This document shows positions 1-11,509 of a stretch of 64,000 nucleotides of DNA, one piece after another. The stretch covers positions 433,880 through 497,879 of the forward strand of contig KZ111163.1 in assembly GCA_002077045.2 (NCBI GenBank), given 5' to 3'. A program made the translations under genes and the position numbers. Position 1 is the stretch's first letter, and every line of letters begins with the position of its first letter. Source of the stretch: Rachicladosporium sp. CCFEE 5018. Taxonomy: Eukaryota; Ascomycota; Dothideomycetes; Cladosporiales; Cladosporiaceae. The notes under the pieces are model-generated. The model made no database searches. It was not told the DNA's origin and was given only the letters and a program-made list of their open reading frames with translations.

Positions 1-1082
1 CAATCTTTTATCGTCTTGCTGAACCGCCAGCGAGTGGAAAGGGCTCAACATTCAACGTCTGAGTCGCCGCTGACGATCCAGAGCAGCTTCACTACAAAGT
101 TCCCCAGCACAACTTATACCCCTTCGACAAGAGGAGGCGACTCTCTACTACACCCTGTACCGATACGTGGCCGGGCTCTCGTCGTCAACTCTTCCATCCA
201 CCTACTTCAGACGTTCCTGTTCTTCCGGCATCGCAATCCTGCTGTACTGATCTGCTGGACTCTAGATCAGCAAGCCTTTAATGCAGCTATGATTCTCATC
301 CTCGATGCCTGGGAAACTTAACACGAAAACAACGAGTGGCTTGTCAATCAGGCTTTCGTCATCTTCGATAAAATGCAGCGCAACGGGGTCCACAAACTCG
401 CCGCGCTTGCCGTGCAACACATTTCCAATGGTCTCATGTAGCTCGGTCATCGGCGGCAGGGTCGCCTCGCAACTGTGGAGCAAGTGCACCCGGTGTCTTG
501 CAGCAACAGCGAGCATCTCGCACACTGTCCTGTCCCCCCTTATCTGACCATGCCTCCGGCTCCGCTCCTTGATCTTTCGGGCGACGCGGTGATGGGCAAT
601 TCAGGCACCTATCTGTTGGAAGACACGAATCTTGAATCTTACGCGCCACAATCCTTTGCACCTTTGCACCTTTCCACTTCGCCATGCCACCAGTTGCAGC
701 AGGCACTTACTCCCACACTCGTACACCCTCGAACCCTAATTATCATCTCTGGCCACCTTTCTGCACGGCATCCGCTCCCGTCAGCAACGTCGCCATCGCG
801 CCTTTCCCGGTCATGTCGCAGTAATGCGTCCCTGCCCTTATCCCCGCTACAGCACCTGGCCCATACATCCTTGGCCTGCAACCTCGTATGCAGCCTCAAC
901 GTCGCATGTCCGGGTTTGTGCCTGTCAACGCTGCGGAAAGCGTTTCTGCTGGGCTAGTAGGACACAAGGTTTATGCGCACTCAGCGAAACAGGCGAATTA
1001 CCAAGGGTACATTGGCTATCCTGGTGCCGAGGAGCATTGCGTTGAACGTCCTGCAACGTCACGATGCGGACAGAGGGTTTGA
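1..1082 (+). pseudogene. Decayed copy of the last exon of the Zn2Cys6 regulator at 51.5-54.3 kb (runs off left edge)
   Basis: Translated in frame from base 1, this matches the C-terminal ~350 residues encoded by 52580-51490 on the other strand. Shared blocks include LLNRQRVER, STTYTPST, GGDSLLHPVPIRGRALVVNS and FLFFRHRNPAVLICWTL. It is dead: the codon matching a Phe is TAA at 319-321, a second in-frame stop TAG lies at about 438-440, and the match changes frame near 680, after which PPVAAGTYSH continues the alignment in another frame. Similarity resumes at the end (MQPQRRMSGFVPVNAAE). The DNA-binding cluster and middle domain are absent inside the window, so either only the 3' part was duplicated or the rest lies to the left. 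The homology is directly visible; a segmental duplication is inferred. Confidence 0.9.
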
Positions 1083-2289
1083 GAGGGCAGTTTTTTAACT
1101 GGAGTGGGATGGGCTGGCTGTTTTGGGCACCAGGCGTGTCATGCATGCGATGGCAAGAGGCAACAAACGATACGATACATGCACGGCGCAGAGGAACCCT
1201 TATGGAGAGCTTTCGTCTAGATCGGCACTGCTCAAGATGATACCTGATTTTAAACTCTATGTACGATACATTGACAGCACGGCATAAGGACTAAGCCGTT
1301 CTCGGAACATCATTCACGTGACCGCGAAGTTTCGTACCTCTCGAAAGGCTTACATGCCACCCTCGTCGTAACTCGTGCACCACCGTGAAAGCATGGTCGA
1401 GGATCACTGATCACCACTCGCAGTCTTGACAAAGACCGGCTTCGGTCATTGTGACGTCTTGATCGAACCACCCTGACCAATTCCATTAACGTGCCCCTGA
1501 ATGCAACTTTGTATACGATGAGCCCATGTTGAGGTCCATTGGTCATCTCTATATGTGGGGCCAAACCCATGCACAACGCACATGTACGCCGCACATGGAT
1601 GACGCATTCTGCAGACGCATTCTGCAAACCGCGTGCGCTGCGAAGCTCAGTATCTCACCAAACATATGCCATTCAATCAGTGCCCTTATCGTCCCGGAGC
1701 AATAGCCCTTGAAGTTTCACGGGGTGGGCAGATGCCGTGTTTCTTTGTTACATCCAAGGTAACTGCCAATGCTTGCTAGTCGCACATTCACCGACGGCGG
1801 GGCAGAGACCTTTGACAATTCCACTAGGTTACGGGAGGAAAATATGGTCCTACAATTACTTTGAACCTCGTAAGAGTTTGCGACAACTGCTAGACTATAC
1901 GAAGGGATGCTACTCTCAAATGTAAGGGGATCAGCGGCCGACGTTCGAACCTTGGACTTGATAGTCCTATAGAGATTGACGAGTGATGGTAGCGACTAGG
2001 TTGTTCTTCCTTGCGAAGACACCGGTACAGTAGTAGAATAAAGTAGCGCCAAGGAGCCGTGAATGCAAGGAGCGCTAATACGCTATCGCTAATAATTCTT
2101 ACGTCTATCAGTAGAATAACAAGCTCAATAGACATAGTAGCGCTTAGTAAGGATAAGCGAAGGAGTCATCGATCGTATCCGCTTCTAAGTTACTGAAATA
2201 AACCGTATAACGGGTATCAAGTTCCTACTCTCTAGAGACATACGACAACGGCTATCTGAAAGGACTCAACTCTTTATTAAGGGTGCCTA
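1083..2289. other. Intergenic, no supported gene
   Basis: No open frame shows a recognisable domain, conserved motif or gene-like intron structure. From about 1,900 onward the sequence is more AT-rich and leads directly into the 5' LTR at 2290. It may hold older transposon debris, but I recognise none. Confidence 0.5.
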
Positions 2290-2699
2290 TGTTACAATTC
2301 GTGCACTTTCACTCAGAGAACACTCTGATTGGAACACGAAGTCGTAACGACGACTGCTCACCAGTGCACAGTGAGCAGCGCCTGTCACGTGACAGGCAAT
2401 TACCCGCTCACTCGTGAGCTGGTGAACGAACCGCGATCACCTTCGCACAGGTGAGACGCATCCGCTCTCTCACTCACGCGTGAACGCGTGAGCGCAACGA
2501 CTCTCATAGGTATATAGCAGGCGAGAGATGCCTTATGCTTCTCTCGTGTTTAACTCATTGTTCATATTGACTGATTGGAATCGTTCTACCACACCACTTT
2601 TGTACTACTTCAGCATCCCTCGTTGCCCTCTGTATCCCAGCTCGACTCGTTCTCTAAAGAATACTCTGACCCTTGACACTTACGACTCAGGTCGTAACA
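2290..2699 (+). repeat. 5' LTR of the gypsy element, palindrome-rich
   Basis: It begins TGTTACAATTCG and ends CAGGTCGTAACA, giving TGTTAC...GTAACA terminal inverted repeats, and lies 18 bp upstream of the gag ATG. A likely core promoter, tatatagcag, sits at 2511-2520. The segment ACTCTCATAGGTATATAGC, followed by a stretch ending in AACTCATTGTTCAT, recurs on the minus strand in the solo LTR at 18792-19223. The U3 half (about 2345-2500) is full of dyads, including the perfect palindrome CCTGTCACGTGACAGG. Immediately downstream (2700-2717) is where a primer-binding site would be; I could not match it to a tRNA. Confidence 0.85.
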
Positions 2700-2717
2700 A
2701 CTTTTAACACCCTCAAG

Positions 2718-4703
2718 ATGAGCGACCCTCGAACTGGAAGAGGTACACCCGCACCCAGCGAGGCCATATCAGGACAACGACGATCTACCGGAAGCCACCT
2801 GGCCGACCACTCGAAGAGTTACTTCAAGGTTGCCGCGCCCGATCACTTTCATGGGGATCGCACCGCCCTCGACGACTGGCTCAACCAGATGGAGTCTTAC
2901 TTCTACTTCAACGACGTAGACGAAGACAAGAAGGTCCTCTTCGCCACGACCTTCCTCCGTGGACGCGCTCAGCGTTGGATTAATCCATACCTGACCGGGT
3001 ACCACGCCGGAACCCTGGACGACGACGACCAGAAGATGTTCCGATACGTTGTTAAATTCAAGATCGGACTACGAACTATCTTCGGCATATCCAAGGAGAA
3101 GGCTATCGCTATACGACAATTCCAAAGCCTCAGACAATCAACCTCAGCCTCCGACTACTCCGCCAAGTTTCAGGAGCATGCCCAAGTCACTGGCTGGGAT
3201 GATGACGCGCTCATGGTCATGTACGACAGAGGACTCAAGAATTTCGCTAAGGACGAACTCATGCGAGTCGACAAACCCGCGGAGGGCTTAATCGAACTGA
3301 TAAAGCGATCGATTACAATCGACGACAAACTCTACGGCAGAGCCATGGAGAAGCGCAACGACTTCCGTCCCCGTACCGGCAACGTCTACTCGACCAATTT
3401 CAACAGCACTCGCGGTCACAACAATCGTAATGACCGCGGTGACCCGATGGACTTGTCAGCTACACAGAAAGGACGTTCGTTCAACAATCGACCGAAGACC
3501 GACCCCACCGGACTGACCTGCTACAACTGTAGCAAGGTTGGGCACATCGCCCGGAGCTGCTGCTCGCCCAAGAAAGAGGGCACGGTGCAGCGCAAGCAGT
3601 TCAATGCTGTCCTTCCACGAGAGAAGGTACAGTTCGACATGATGACTACACGAAGGCGCGACAAGGAACCACGAGCTTCCTTGCTCACAGCCGCTCTCAG
3701 GGCGGAACATGGGATCCATCATTGGACGGCCTGTCACGACGACGACTGCCGGGTCCATTCCGATGAGAAGTAAGGCGCCGAATACTACCCACAACGCGGA
3801 TCTACGAAGAGCCGAACGAACCCGATGAAGTCGGGTGTCCGCTGCCGAACTACTTCATTAACGACGAAGGCGACAAGGTCTTTTACAATACCCCAACCAG
3901 CAGCGCGGAGGAACGGAAAATCCGTTCAACCATGAACGAGACAGGCGTTTCCTTTGCCCCGGGCTGCAAGAACCAATCCGAGCATACCGGCTACGAACGA
4001 TCGCCTACACCCTACGCTAGGGACGAACCCCAGCACCTTCTGGGAACTCTACCTACTCCCAACAATACCGACGAAGAGAACAACGACTCCGAAGACGAAT
4101 CGGAACCACAAGACACACCCGACGCATCGAGTGACGAGGACGGCGGAAGACGAAGATGACTGGTCTGAGAATCAACCCGCCAACATCCACTTCGTCGCCG
4201 AAGCGGACAGCCCCGTTCAGGCTATCGTCACCCTGCTCCGAGTATCTCACAAGCACGTATTTTCGATGGTTGGGGATGGCCACAAGGTCCACCCGAATTA
4301 CCTCGACCTTCTGCTCGAACGCATCAGAGCACAAATCTGGAGCTCCGACTTGGTTCAAGTCGAGTACGACTTTAAGCCCTTTGTTAAAGAACAACCACCG
4401 ATCGGAAGCGTTTTCTCACCACACGGATACATGGTACCCGATGGCACATTCGTCAACACTACCTTACGACGTTACATCACGGACGTCAAGACACGCTACA
4501 ACCAATGCCAGGACATCCAAACTATGGCACACGCACGCGTCAAAAATGACACATCCACGACAATACAGATAGCTACGATCCTGCAGTTCATCCGGAGGCA
4601 GACGCTCGAAACCAGACGGCCCATGCCCAACGGATGGGAAGGCCATTACGTCGAAGCTGTCAAGGCCTACGGATTCACTACCAGAGGATCGGGAAACGAC
4701 TAA
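2718..4703 (+). pseudogene. gag of the gypsy element, broken
   Basis: The gag ATG is at 2718 (MSDPRTGRG). Residues ~40-200 look like a retrotransposon capsid (HFHGDRTALDDWLNQMESYF, TTFLRGRAQRWI), and a CCHC knuckle CYNCSKVGHIARSC follows at about residue 270. After WTACHDDDCRVHSDEK, a motif typical of fungal gypsy Gag, the frame is closed by TAA at 3771-3773. Coding sense then continues in another frame (about 3800-4145, acidic DEENNDSEDESEP) and returns to the first frame to 4703. At least one nonsense codon and two frameshifts are therefore needed to read the whole region. The stretch at 4150-4703 has no domain I recognise. Confidence 0.8.
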
Positions 4704-6372
4704 ACCTCGCCGACGAGAGCAGTCGACGAGGGTTTAACAACATACAAGCTCATGCATCATCATCAGTCCTAATAATACCATTTACGATTGATAACAGACC
4801 GACAATAGTGATAATAGACTCCGGCGTGGGCGGAAACTTCATCATCGAACGATTGGTCAACCAATACGGGATCGCAACCCGAGAGAAAGATACAGGGTAC
4901 GACCTAGTCGCCGTCGACGGCTCCTCGCTACCAGATGTCGACAGGGAAACTGTACCTTACCGACTCTCCTATCAACGGCACCACGAGAGCATCTCCCTAG
5001 ATGTTGTGGTTATGGCCGGCCATGACGTCGTCCTGGGAATGCCTTAGTTGAAGGAGCACAATCCAGCTATCAACTGGAACAGCAGAGTACTCATGTTTGG
5101 AAGCTGTAACTGCGTGGTTCACAGCAAACCTGCGCGTCGGCAGCGTTCGACGGCAGATGAGCTTAGGGAATTCAACGACATACAACGACGATCCCAGCCA
5201 ACACAGAAGGACGAAAAACCTTCGCCTCCAGCCGACACTGACATGTGTCCGTCAGGTCAACTAACGACTAGGAGTAAGGGTGGAACTCACGCACCACGGA
5301 TACCCCTATAGAGTATCGCAAGTGGCAGCGACTCTTCCAGGAAGAGGAAGGAGCCGAGGCCCTACCTAAGAATCAGCCATGGGACCACAGTATAGACTTG
5401 CTGCCTAGCAAAGAGCCACTATGGGGTCCTCTCTATCAGCAGTCTGGAAAGGAATTGCAGAGCATGGACGAATGGTTGAAAAGGATGGAAGGCAAGGGCT
5501 GGATACGCAAACCCAGGTCACCTGCCGAAGCACCAACCATATTCGTTGCAAAGCCCAACGGGAAACTAAGACTGGTACAGGACTATCGGAAATTGAACGA
5601 CATCACTATCAGAAACCGATATCCCCTACCCAGCATCGAGGAGTGTCAGGATAGACTCATCGGAGCAAATTGGTTCACAAAGATCGATCTACGCGACGCC
5701 TTTTACAGCATACGAATGGCTGAAGGCGAAGAGTGGAAAACCGCATTCCGAACACAATACGGGCTCTACGAGTTTCTGCTCATGCCAATGGGATTGACTA
5801 ATGCACCGGCATCCTGCCAGGCGCTTGTCAACAACGTCCTCCGAGACCTGCTCGACGTCACTGTCTTTGCTTACATGGACGACATCCTTGTCTTCACGAG
5901 AGGACCTCTCCAACAGCACATCCGCGACGTCCAGGCAGTCTTCGAACGACTCAGCACCACGAGCTTCAAGACGGCACCAGAGAAATGCGAATTTCACAAG
6001 AAGAGCGTCAAATTCCTTGGCTTCATGATAGGAACTGACGGTATCAAGATCGACCCAGAGAAGACAACCTCCATCCGCGAATGGCAAACACCGACGTGCG
6101 TCAAGGACATACAGTCATTCCTTGGACTTGCCAACTACACAGGGAGTTCATCAAGGACTACTCGAAAATTGCACAGCCAATGACCGAGCTTACCAAAAAG
6201 GACATACCATTCGCATGAAAGGAACCACATCAGCGAGCGTTCGACAAGATCAAGGAACAGTGCATGACAGCACCAAAGCTACGCACGTTCGACCCAGACA
6301 GGACCGTCCGGATCGAAACTAACGCCTCCGATATGGCTATAGGCGCGTGCCTGACCCACCCGGCCCGGCACC
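4690..6372 (+). pseudogene. pol of the gypsy element (protease, RT, partial RNase H), broken
   Basis: The protease shows IIDSGVGGNFI (D-S-G active site) and the flap/C-terminal block VVMAGHDVVLGMP. The next codon, normally Trp in GMPWLK, is TAG at 5045-5047. The RT occupies about 5306-6140: FVAKPNGKLRLVQDYRKLN, NRYPLPSIEE, FTKIDLRDAFYSIRM, then the catalytic FAYMDDILVF and SVKFLGFMIG. A frameshift near 6,139 moves the reading to SKIAQPMTELTKKD, followed by a TGA where Trp is expected (about 6217). The start of RNase H follows (TNASDMAIGACL). The rest of RNase H and the integrase are missing. The active-site motifs are intact, but the ORF is not. Confidence 0.88.
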
Positions 6373-6578
6373 ATGGCGTTTCCAGCCACGCGTGTACTAT
6401 CGTTCGTCCTCATTGTTTGGGGACGCTTGTCACCCCCCATCGGTCACTACCAAGTAAATTTACCAGTCTGTCTTACGTCGCCGGCTGAGAGCCACTCCAG
6501 ACCACTGCTGTTATAAGTTGATAATCACCCCATCTATCTCTTTGCAGCTGATTACGGCTCACTGCAGCCCAGTGTACA

Positions 6579-8235
6579 ATGGCAGCACTACGCATCATTG
6601 CAATTCTAGCGATACTCAGATACAGTGCAAATGCTCAGACAAATGCTCAGACAATCGGTGAGCACCTACTGCACGTCTTTCCTACGCGATGATACACTCG
6701 GTGTACTGACTAGCTTCGGTTCGCTGGGCAAATACGTCAAGCCTGGCTACAACGATATCCATTCTTCCGGGACCGGTGACCCCTCCGATCGTCACCGCAC
6801 CGGCTTCTCTGACTCCCCCTAATACTGCGGGTATTTATTGTCCAATCGATTGCTCGTTCTGGAGCGTTAAGTATATCAGCTCAACGTGGTCACAGGTCCA
6901 GAACCCTGTAGTATATGGTACGTTGCCGCAACACCTGCCGAACGTGGCCCATGCGCTGACGAGACCGTCTGGGACTGTCTTCACCGTTATGGATGAAGCA
7001 ACGAACAAAACATCACCAATACCAAGTTGCTTTCAAACGCAACGCGTGGGGTGGGCTACGAGCCTTCGGAGACAACACTGCTTGCCAAGACGACAACGAC
7101 CGAGATCGTGACGGGCGCGTTCGACGATGACTTCACTCCAGTGTACGTCCTGCGATCTGCGTTAGTAGGATTATGTTGATTGGTCGATAGTGTCTATTGG
7201 ATGCCCTACGCTGCATTCGATCCTGTCACCAGCTGGAACGGCACCGTTGCATACACCTTAGACGGCCAAGCAAGCTGCACAGATTGGCTTTATCTGGTTG
7301 CTACTGCTGAGGCTGGCAGATCACCATCTCCGCTTCCTGCGCAAGCTTCCTGACCTGTCGAGACTGGCATGGTCGATCCAGCTGATCCCTATGGATAGAC
7401 GTACAGATTGAACGACAGCTTGAGGAATGTGGACCCGAATGGCGTCAATCGCTTCAATCTGGTCATGCTGGAATCGGCGTTTCCTGACGATCAAACCATG
7501 AAATACATTCATCAGAGCTGCACTCTCCGGCTGGTGGCAGCCACCTCAACTTTCGCAGGCTCATCTCTCAAACCGACTGCTTCTGCTGTGGGCAAAAGAT
7601 ACGTACTTCTTCTTGTTACAGAGACCTTGACGATATCGAAATCAGCGATATCGCCAAACGGGGCATTGCCTGCGCCAACTGTCCCACCTGCTCCTCAGCC
7701 TGCCGACGATCCTTTCGAAACATAGCCGATAGTTCCTGCAAACACACCTGAGCCTTCGGCTTCTCGTCCTATGGAGAACCTAGGTACACTGGAGACAACC
7801 TCTTCGGCAGCCATGCCGCAGCAGCAACCCACATCTGAAGACCCAGGCTGTACAGATATTGCGTACTTGATCATCTCTGTCATTGGAGGCAGTACAAGCA
7901 CTCCCGCAGCACCCAATTATCAGCCAGCACCAAGTGATGGTGGCAGTTCGAACGGAGTCGCTAGTCCTGCAGGTGGTTCGGGAAGCGCGGGCTCGTCCGG
8001 CACATCCGGTAGCACTGGAGGAGAGGGGGGAGATCCGGGATCCTCATCTGGCTCTGGAACTGGAAGCTCATCTGACGAAGCTGGCTCTGGCAATGCAGGA
8101 GGCAGCAGTGGCGGCTCGTCTGGCGATGGCAGCACGGGCAGTGCAGCAGGTGACGGCTCCGCCTCGGGATCTGGTACTGATAATACTTCATCAGGCTCGA
8201 GCAGTGGTGCATCTTCTGGACCGGCCGTTATATGA
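6579..8235 (+). pseudogene. Degenerate gene for a secreted Ser/Gly-rich protein
   Basis: The ATG at 6579 opens a signal-peptide-like N-terminus (MAALRIIAILAIL...ANAQ). A good intron follows (6658-6713: GTGAGC donor, TACTGAC branch, TAG acceptor), and exon 2 continues in phase with a Pro/Thr-rich stretch and Cys residues (GIYCPIDCSFWS). Between about 6990 and 7024 the frame shifts (NATRGVGYEPSETT). A second intron is plausible at 7143-7190 (GTACGT...GATAG), leading to VYWMPYAAFDPVTSWNGT. Further in-frame stops occur near 7351, at 7396-7398 and at 7723-7725. The final ~100 residues are almost pure Ser/Gly, as in fungal cell-wall or stalk regions, with no clear GPI tail. I do not recognise the family. 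Dead gene is likely; an unannotated extra intron could rescue part of it. Confidence 0.55.
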
Positions 8236-11200
8236 TTGTGATAAAGATAGACGAGCAGACGAGTAGACGAGTATACAAGCGGACGAGTAAATTACGGGCA
8301 GCACCTAGGAGGGCCGCGTTTAGGGAATCTGGAACCGACTTGAGGAAACAGATTGATACCTTCTTGTAGCATACTAGTTTGTCATTAGCAACTTAATTGC
8401 CAAGGCAAAGCAGTAATGCCTGGATTTAATAAGGCTAGAAGCAATAGTACTTGAAAAGGCGTCTACCTCTAGCGCAAAGCTTCGCGGTGAACTCCTTGCT
8501 ACGGTCACGCTTAGTGTATACAGTAGTAAATACTACTGGCCTTATGCTTTGATACGTATCAACGAGACTAAGCACTGTGGTAGTAGCCGTATAGTGGCTA
8601 CTATGCAAAGTGATCTATATAGTAGCTAGCAACTACTATCACCCTAGCGCGGGCGCACCCGTAATAGTTCTTTAACGAGAGCTGCTTAGCCAAACTTGCA
8701 GAAAGTGCCTCTATTGTTGCAATCGATGCGAACCTTACTATGTAGGGACAACGGGTGTAAACGTGCAATCCTGTAGCAGTACGGCTCTGAGATGTTTTGC
8801 ACGGCAGTAAACACGACTCAATCACGGCTACGACATGGCGTAATGCGGTAGATGGAGCCTCAGATTGCGCGAAAGTAAACGAGCCCTTAGTGTTCAGAGT
8901 GCGCCATGCAAGGGAAGTTCTCGTATGTAAAAGCGCTGCCGGGACGCATATGTAGGGGTATCAGCGAAATCGAAAGGTGGCCAACTGCCGGGCTCACGCA
9001 CATCCGCATCCGCTGGTCAGCTGTCATGGCGCATGTCGAGTCATCGCAGCCACGGTGGCACAGCATGTTACAGCGGGTTGCAATCGCTAATAGGTCTGTC
9101 CGGGCTGTCGGGTTGTTCGCGTAATAAGAAACGCTACGTGTTACCAGGGGTCCGTGACAGCCAGATATCCATACTGAGGTCCCATAACGGAGCGTGAGAC
9201 TGGCCAGTTGATGGTAACGAGGCGGTGTGCAACACTACCTTCACGTGGTCGCCCTTTTGAGGCATAGGCAGCTTGCTCGAATTCAGAAGATCTTACGGAG
9301 ATGGAGCAATGCGCCATCGCCTGCGTCACGTCAGCTCGGGTCTCTCGGTAACGTCATCAGCGGGATGAGATGGCGCCAGCATGCATGCTTGCTACCTGTC
9401 GTTGCCCATTCCAGAAAGCCCCGGTCCAATCTACTCCAGTAAAGACCTGCGCCTGCATTAGTCTGCTCCGACACCGCACACATCCCAGTGCTCATCATTC
9501 GTGTGATCCGCAAGCTGAACCCTGAAGAGCGCGATCGACAAGCTTCCGGCGGATTTGGGTACGTATCGAGACGAGAAGGGGAGACTCGATGCGAGCCGTA
9601 GTCTTCGAGGTCCCCGGACCTGCTTCTGAGTAGACCTACGGCCATAAACATTGTCATCGATCATCAACACCTACAGAGTTCTGTAGCCTACGTGGTACAC
9701 TGTTCTGTACTTGAGCTCGGAGGCGACTCTCAATATGCACCATGAGAGCGGTCTGGGGTATTCCATTTGCACTGCCACGGCTGGTAGCCACCTACGCCCG
9801 AACCGGGTTTGCCCCAAAGTCCTACAGGAGACAACACACTTGGCGAATCCATTGGCCGTGAGTTCTCATCAGCGTCGTGTTCCAAGCCGATGATGTGACT
9901 GCTCCGACGGCATGGTCGTGTTGACGCGCACCATCGTGCGTCTGCGTGTTATGTAGGAGCATACTTACGCTTCTGGTGCTATTGGCACTCGGTCATACAA
10001 AAGCTATGAATGTTGCGCGGCGCCGGTAGCCGGGTTCACCTACGTGCGGATGCAGCTCGGCACGTTGCCAGGGCAGGGTTTCTTCTTAGTCTTTTCTAGA
10101 GCACTTCTCTCACTAGACGTTGCACAAGCGTCGATATGGTAATATCGGTCCTTTACGATGTAGTGTGATCGACAGTACACACTCGCTACGAAATGGTAAC
10201 TACGAAAGTCTAAGATGATCCTTCATATACGGCCGTGCTTGGCTAGCACATTGGCAACGACCATGCATAACGGGCGCTGCTGTTATCAGGGTGCACGGTA
10301 CTGAACTGGGCAGGCCGGGCCAGATCGCGATACTCAACGCCTGAACCACTGGTAATAGTACTATAGTAGCCGCACTGGATCTTGGCTTCGAGTGCTAGTG
10401 TGCGATACATTCTTATCGACAATCCGATGTGCTTCAGCAACGCGTGAATGCAGCAGCACCAATGCACTGTTACTCATACCAGGAGAGGTCTGGGTCGATA
10501 TCGCCGTGCTGACACCGCTGTCACGCTGTAGCTTTAGGTAAAAGGCCAATATTCCAGTTGGTCGATGGCATTCTTCGTCTTCAAAGCGGAGGAGATTTGT
10601 CAAAGATTCTGGGACTGCAAGGTCCAAAAGCGGCCTAGCGACCCCTCGGAATGCAGTCGTACCGGCAACACTCGGAAGGATGAAATGATGCAAGCATCGT
10701 GAACCGTTAGCTGGAGCGAAAGACGCACCAACCGTATGCGCCACTACGCGCCGCGTGAAAGGCCCGCCACCAATTACATCATGCGCATGCAGAGTGCGGG
10801 CCGTGGGATTTAGCACATAAATCGCATCGCGCCGGAGCGCTCACCTGTATCTCCCCGATCTTTCCGCGCGGCACTACCTTATCGGTTACGCTGACTCCTC
10901 GTCGACCATGGTACGCAGCTTTGTGCTCCCTTCCCCTACGTTCGCTATGTTGCACGAAGCTGTCGCAACACTACAGCACGTCCTGGAGTACGAAACTCTG
11001 CACGCTCGGTCGATGTGACAAGCTTGCCTGCATGAGCTCCGCGTTGCCTACGAAACATGCGTGGTCGTCCCACTCGAATTCTCGTTTTCAATTTACGCGT
11101 CTAGGCTGAACAGACTCCACACCAAGAGCGCTATTGCCGCAACTGCGCACGATCCTTCAGTGACGTCTTTCGCAGCGCAATGACTTCGGACGTTAAGTCA

Positions 11201-11509
11201 CCCTGCATGCATAATCTTGAGTCTCGATTCCTACTCGCATCTTCAGAGGACCCTCAAGACTACTCCAGTCTTTATCATTGGTCACTCGGCTCTTGGCCGT
11301 CGACTCATGGACTTGAGAGTTTCCTTCGCATGCTCATCCTTCACATGAGTAGTCCACATGAGTAGTCCGACCTTCTCATTTCTCCGGCCCTTAGTCTTAA
11401 TTACCAACCGTTCGTCGAGAACTACTCCAGATCTTCTGGACCAGCCTGGAATGGCCGACCATCGCCCACTCTTTCTCGAAGTTCGCAGCGATTACTCCAG
11501 ATTCTTATC
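8236..11509. other. Long region without a supported gene
   Basis: Open frames here are short and lack domains. At 8238-8288 there is an imperfect GACGAGTA-type short repeat. The stretch 8,500-8,660 is AT-rich with several TAGTAG/CTACTA inverted repeats that could form hairpins. The longest frame (minus strand, 10361-10816, 151 codons) shows no motif, and its composition fits chance. A direct 13-bp duplication, CACATGAGTAGTC, lies around 11,343-11,368. No tRNA-like sequence was found by eye. Confidence 0.5.

Larger units (their letters stand above)
2290..6372 (+). mobile_element. Truncated Ty3/gypsy LTR retrotransposon (5' LTR, gag, PR, RT, start of RNase H)
   Basis: The order is 5' LTR (2290-2699), gag with a CCHC knuckle, retropepsin-like protease, reverse transcriptase with YMDD, then the start of RNase H (TNASDMAIGACL). 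Recognisable element sequence stops near 6,365-6,372. No integrase, chromodomain or 3' LTR follows before the next gene-like sequence at 6579. PR before RT with this RT type identifies Metaviridae (Ty3/gypsy). Several stops and frameshifts make it non-autonomous. The 3' loss could come from a deletion or from a later insertion and excision; no clean junction is visible. Confidence 0.9.

Noticed and set aside
1925..1990. B-box-like GTTCGAACC, considered as a tRNA gene
   Set aside because: No matching acceptor stem, D-arm or anticodon arm could be folded on either strand.
7920..8266. Overlapping long frames on both strands (Pro-rich on the minus strand, Ala/Arg-rich in another plus frame)
   Set aside because: They are shadows of the low-complexity Ser/Gly-coding repeat; only the Ser/Gly frame is in phase with the upstream coding sequence.
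9331..10816. 108- and 151-codon minus-strand frames as genes
   Set aside because: No domain, no plausible introns or start context, and composition like the surrounding non-coding sequence.
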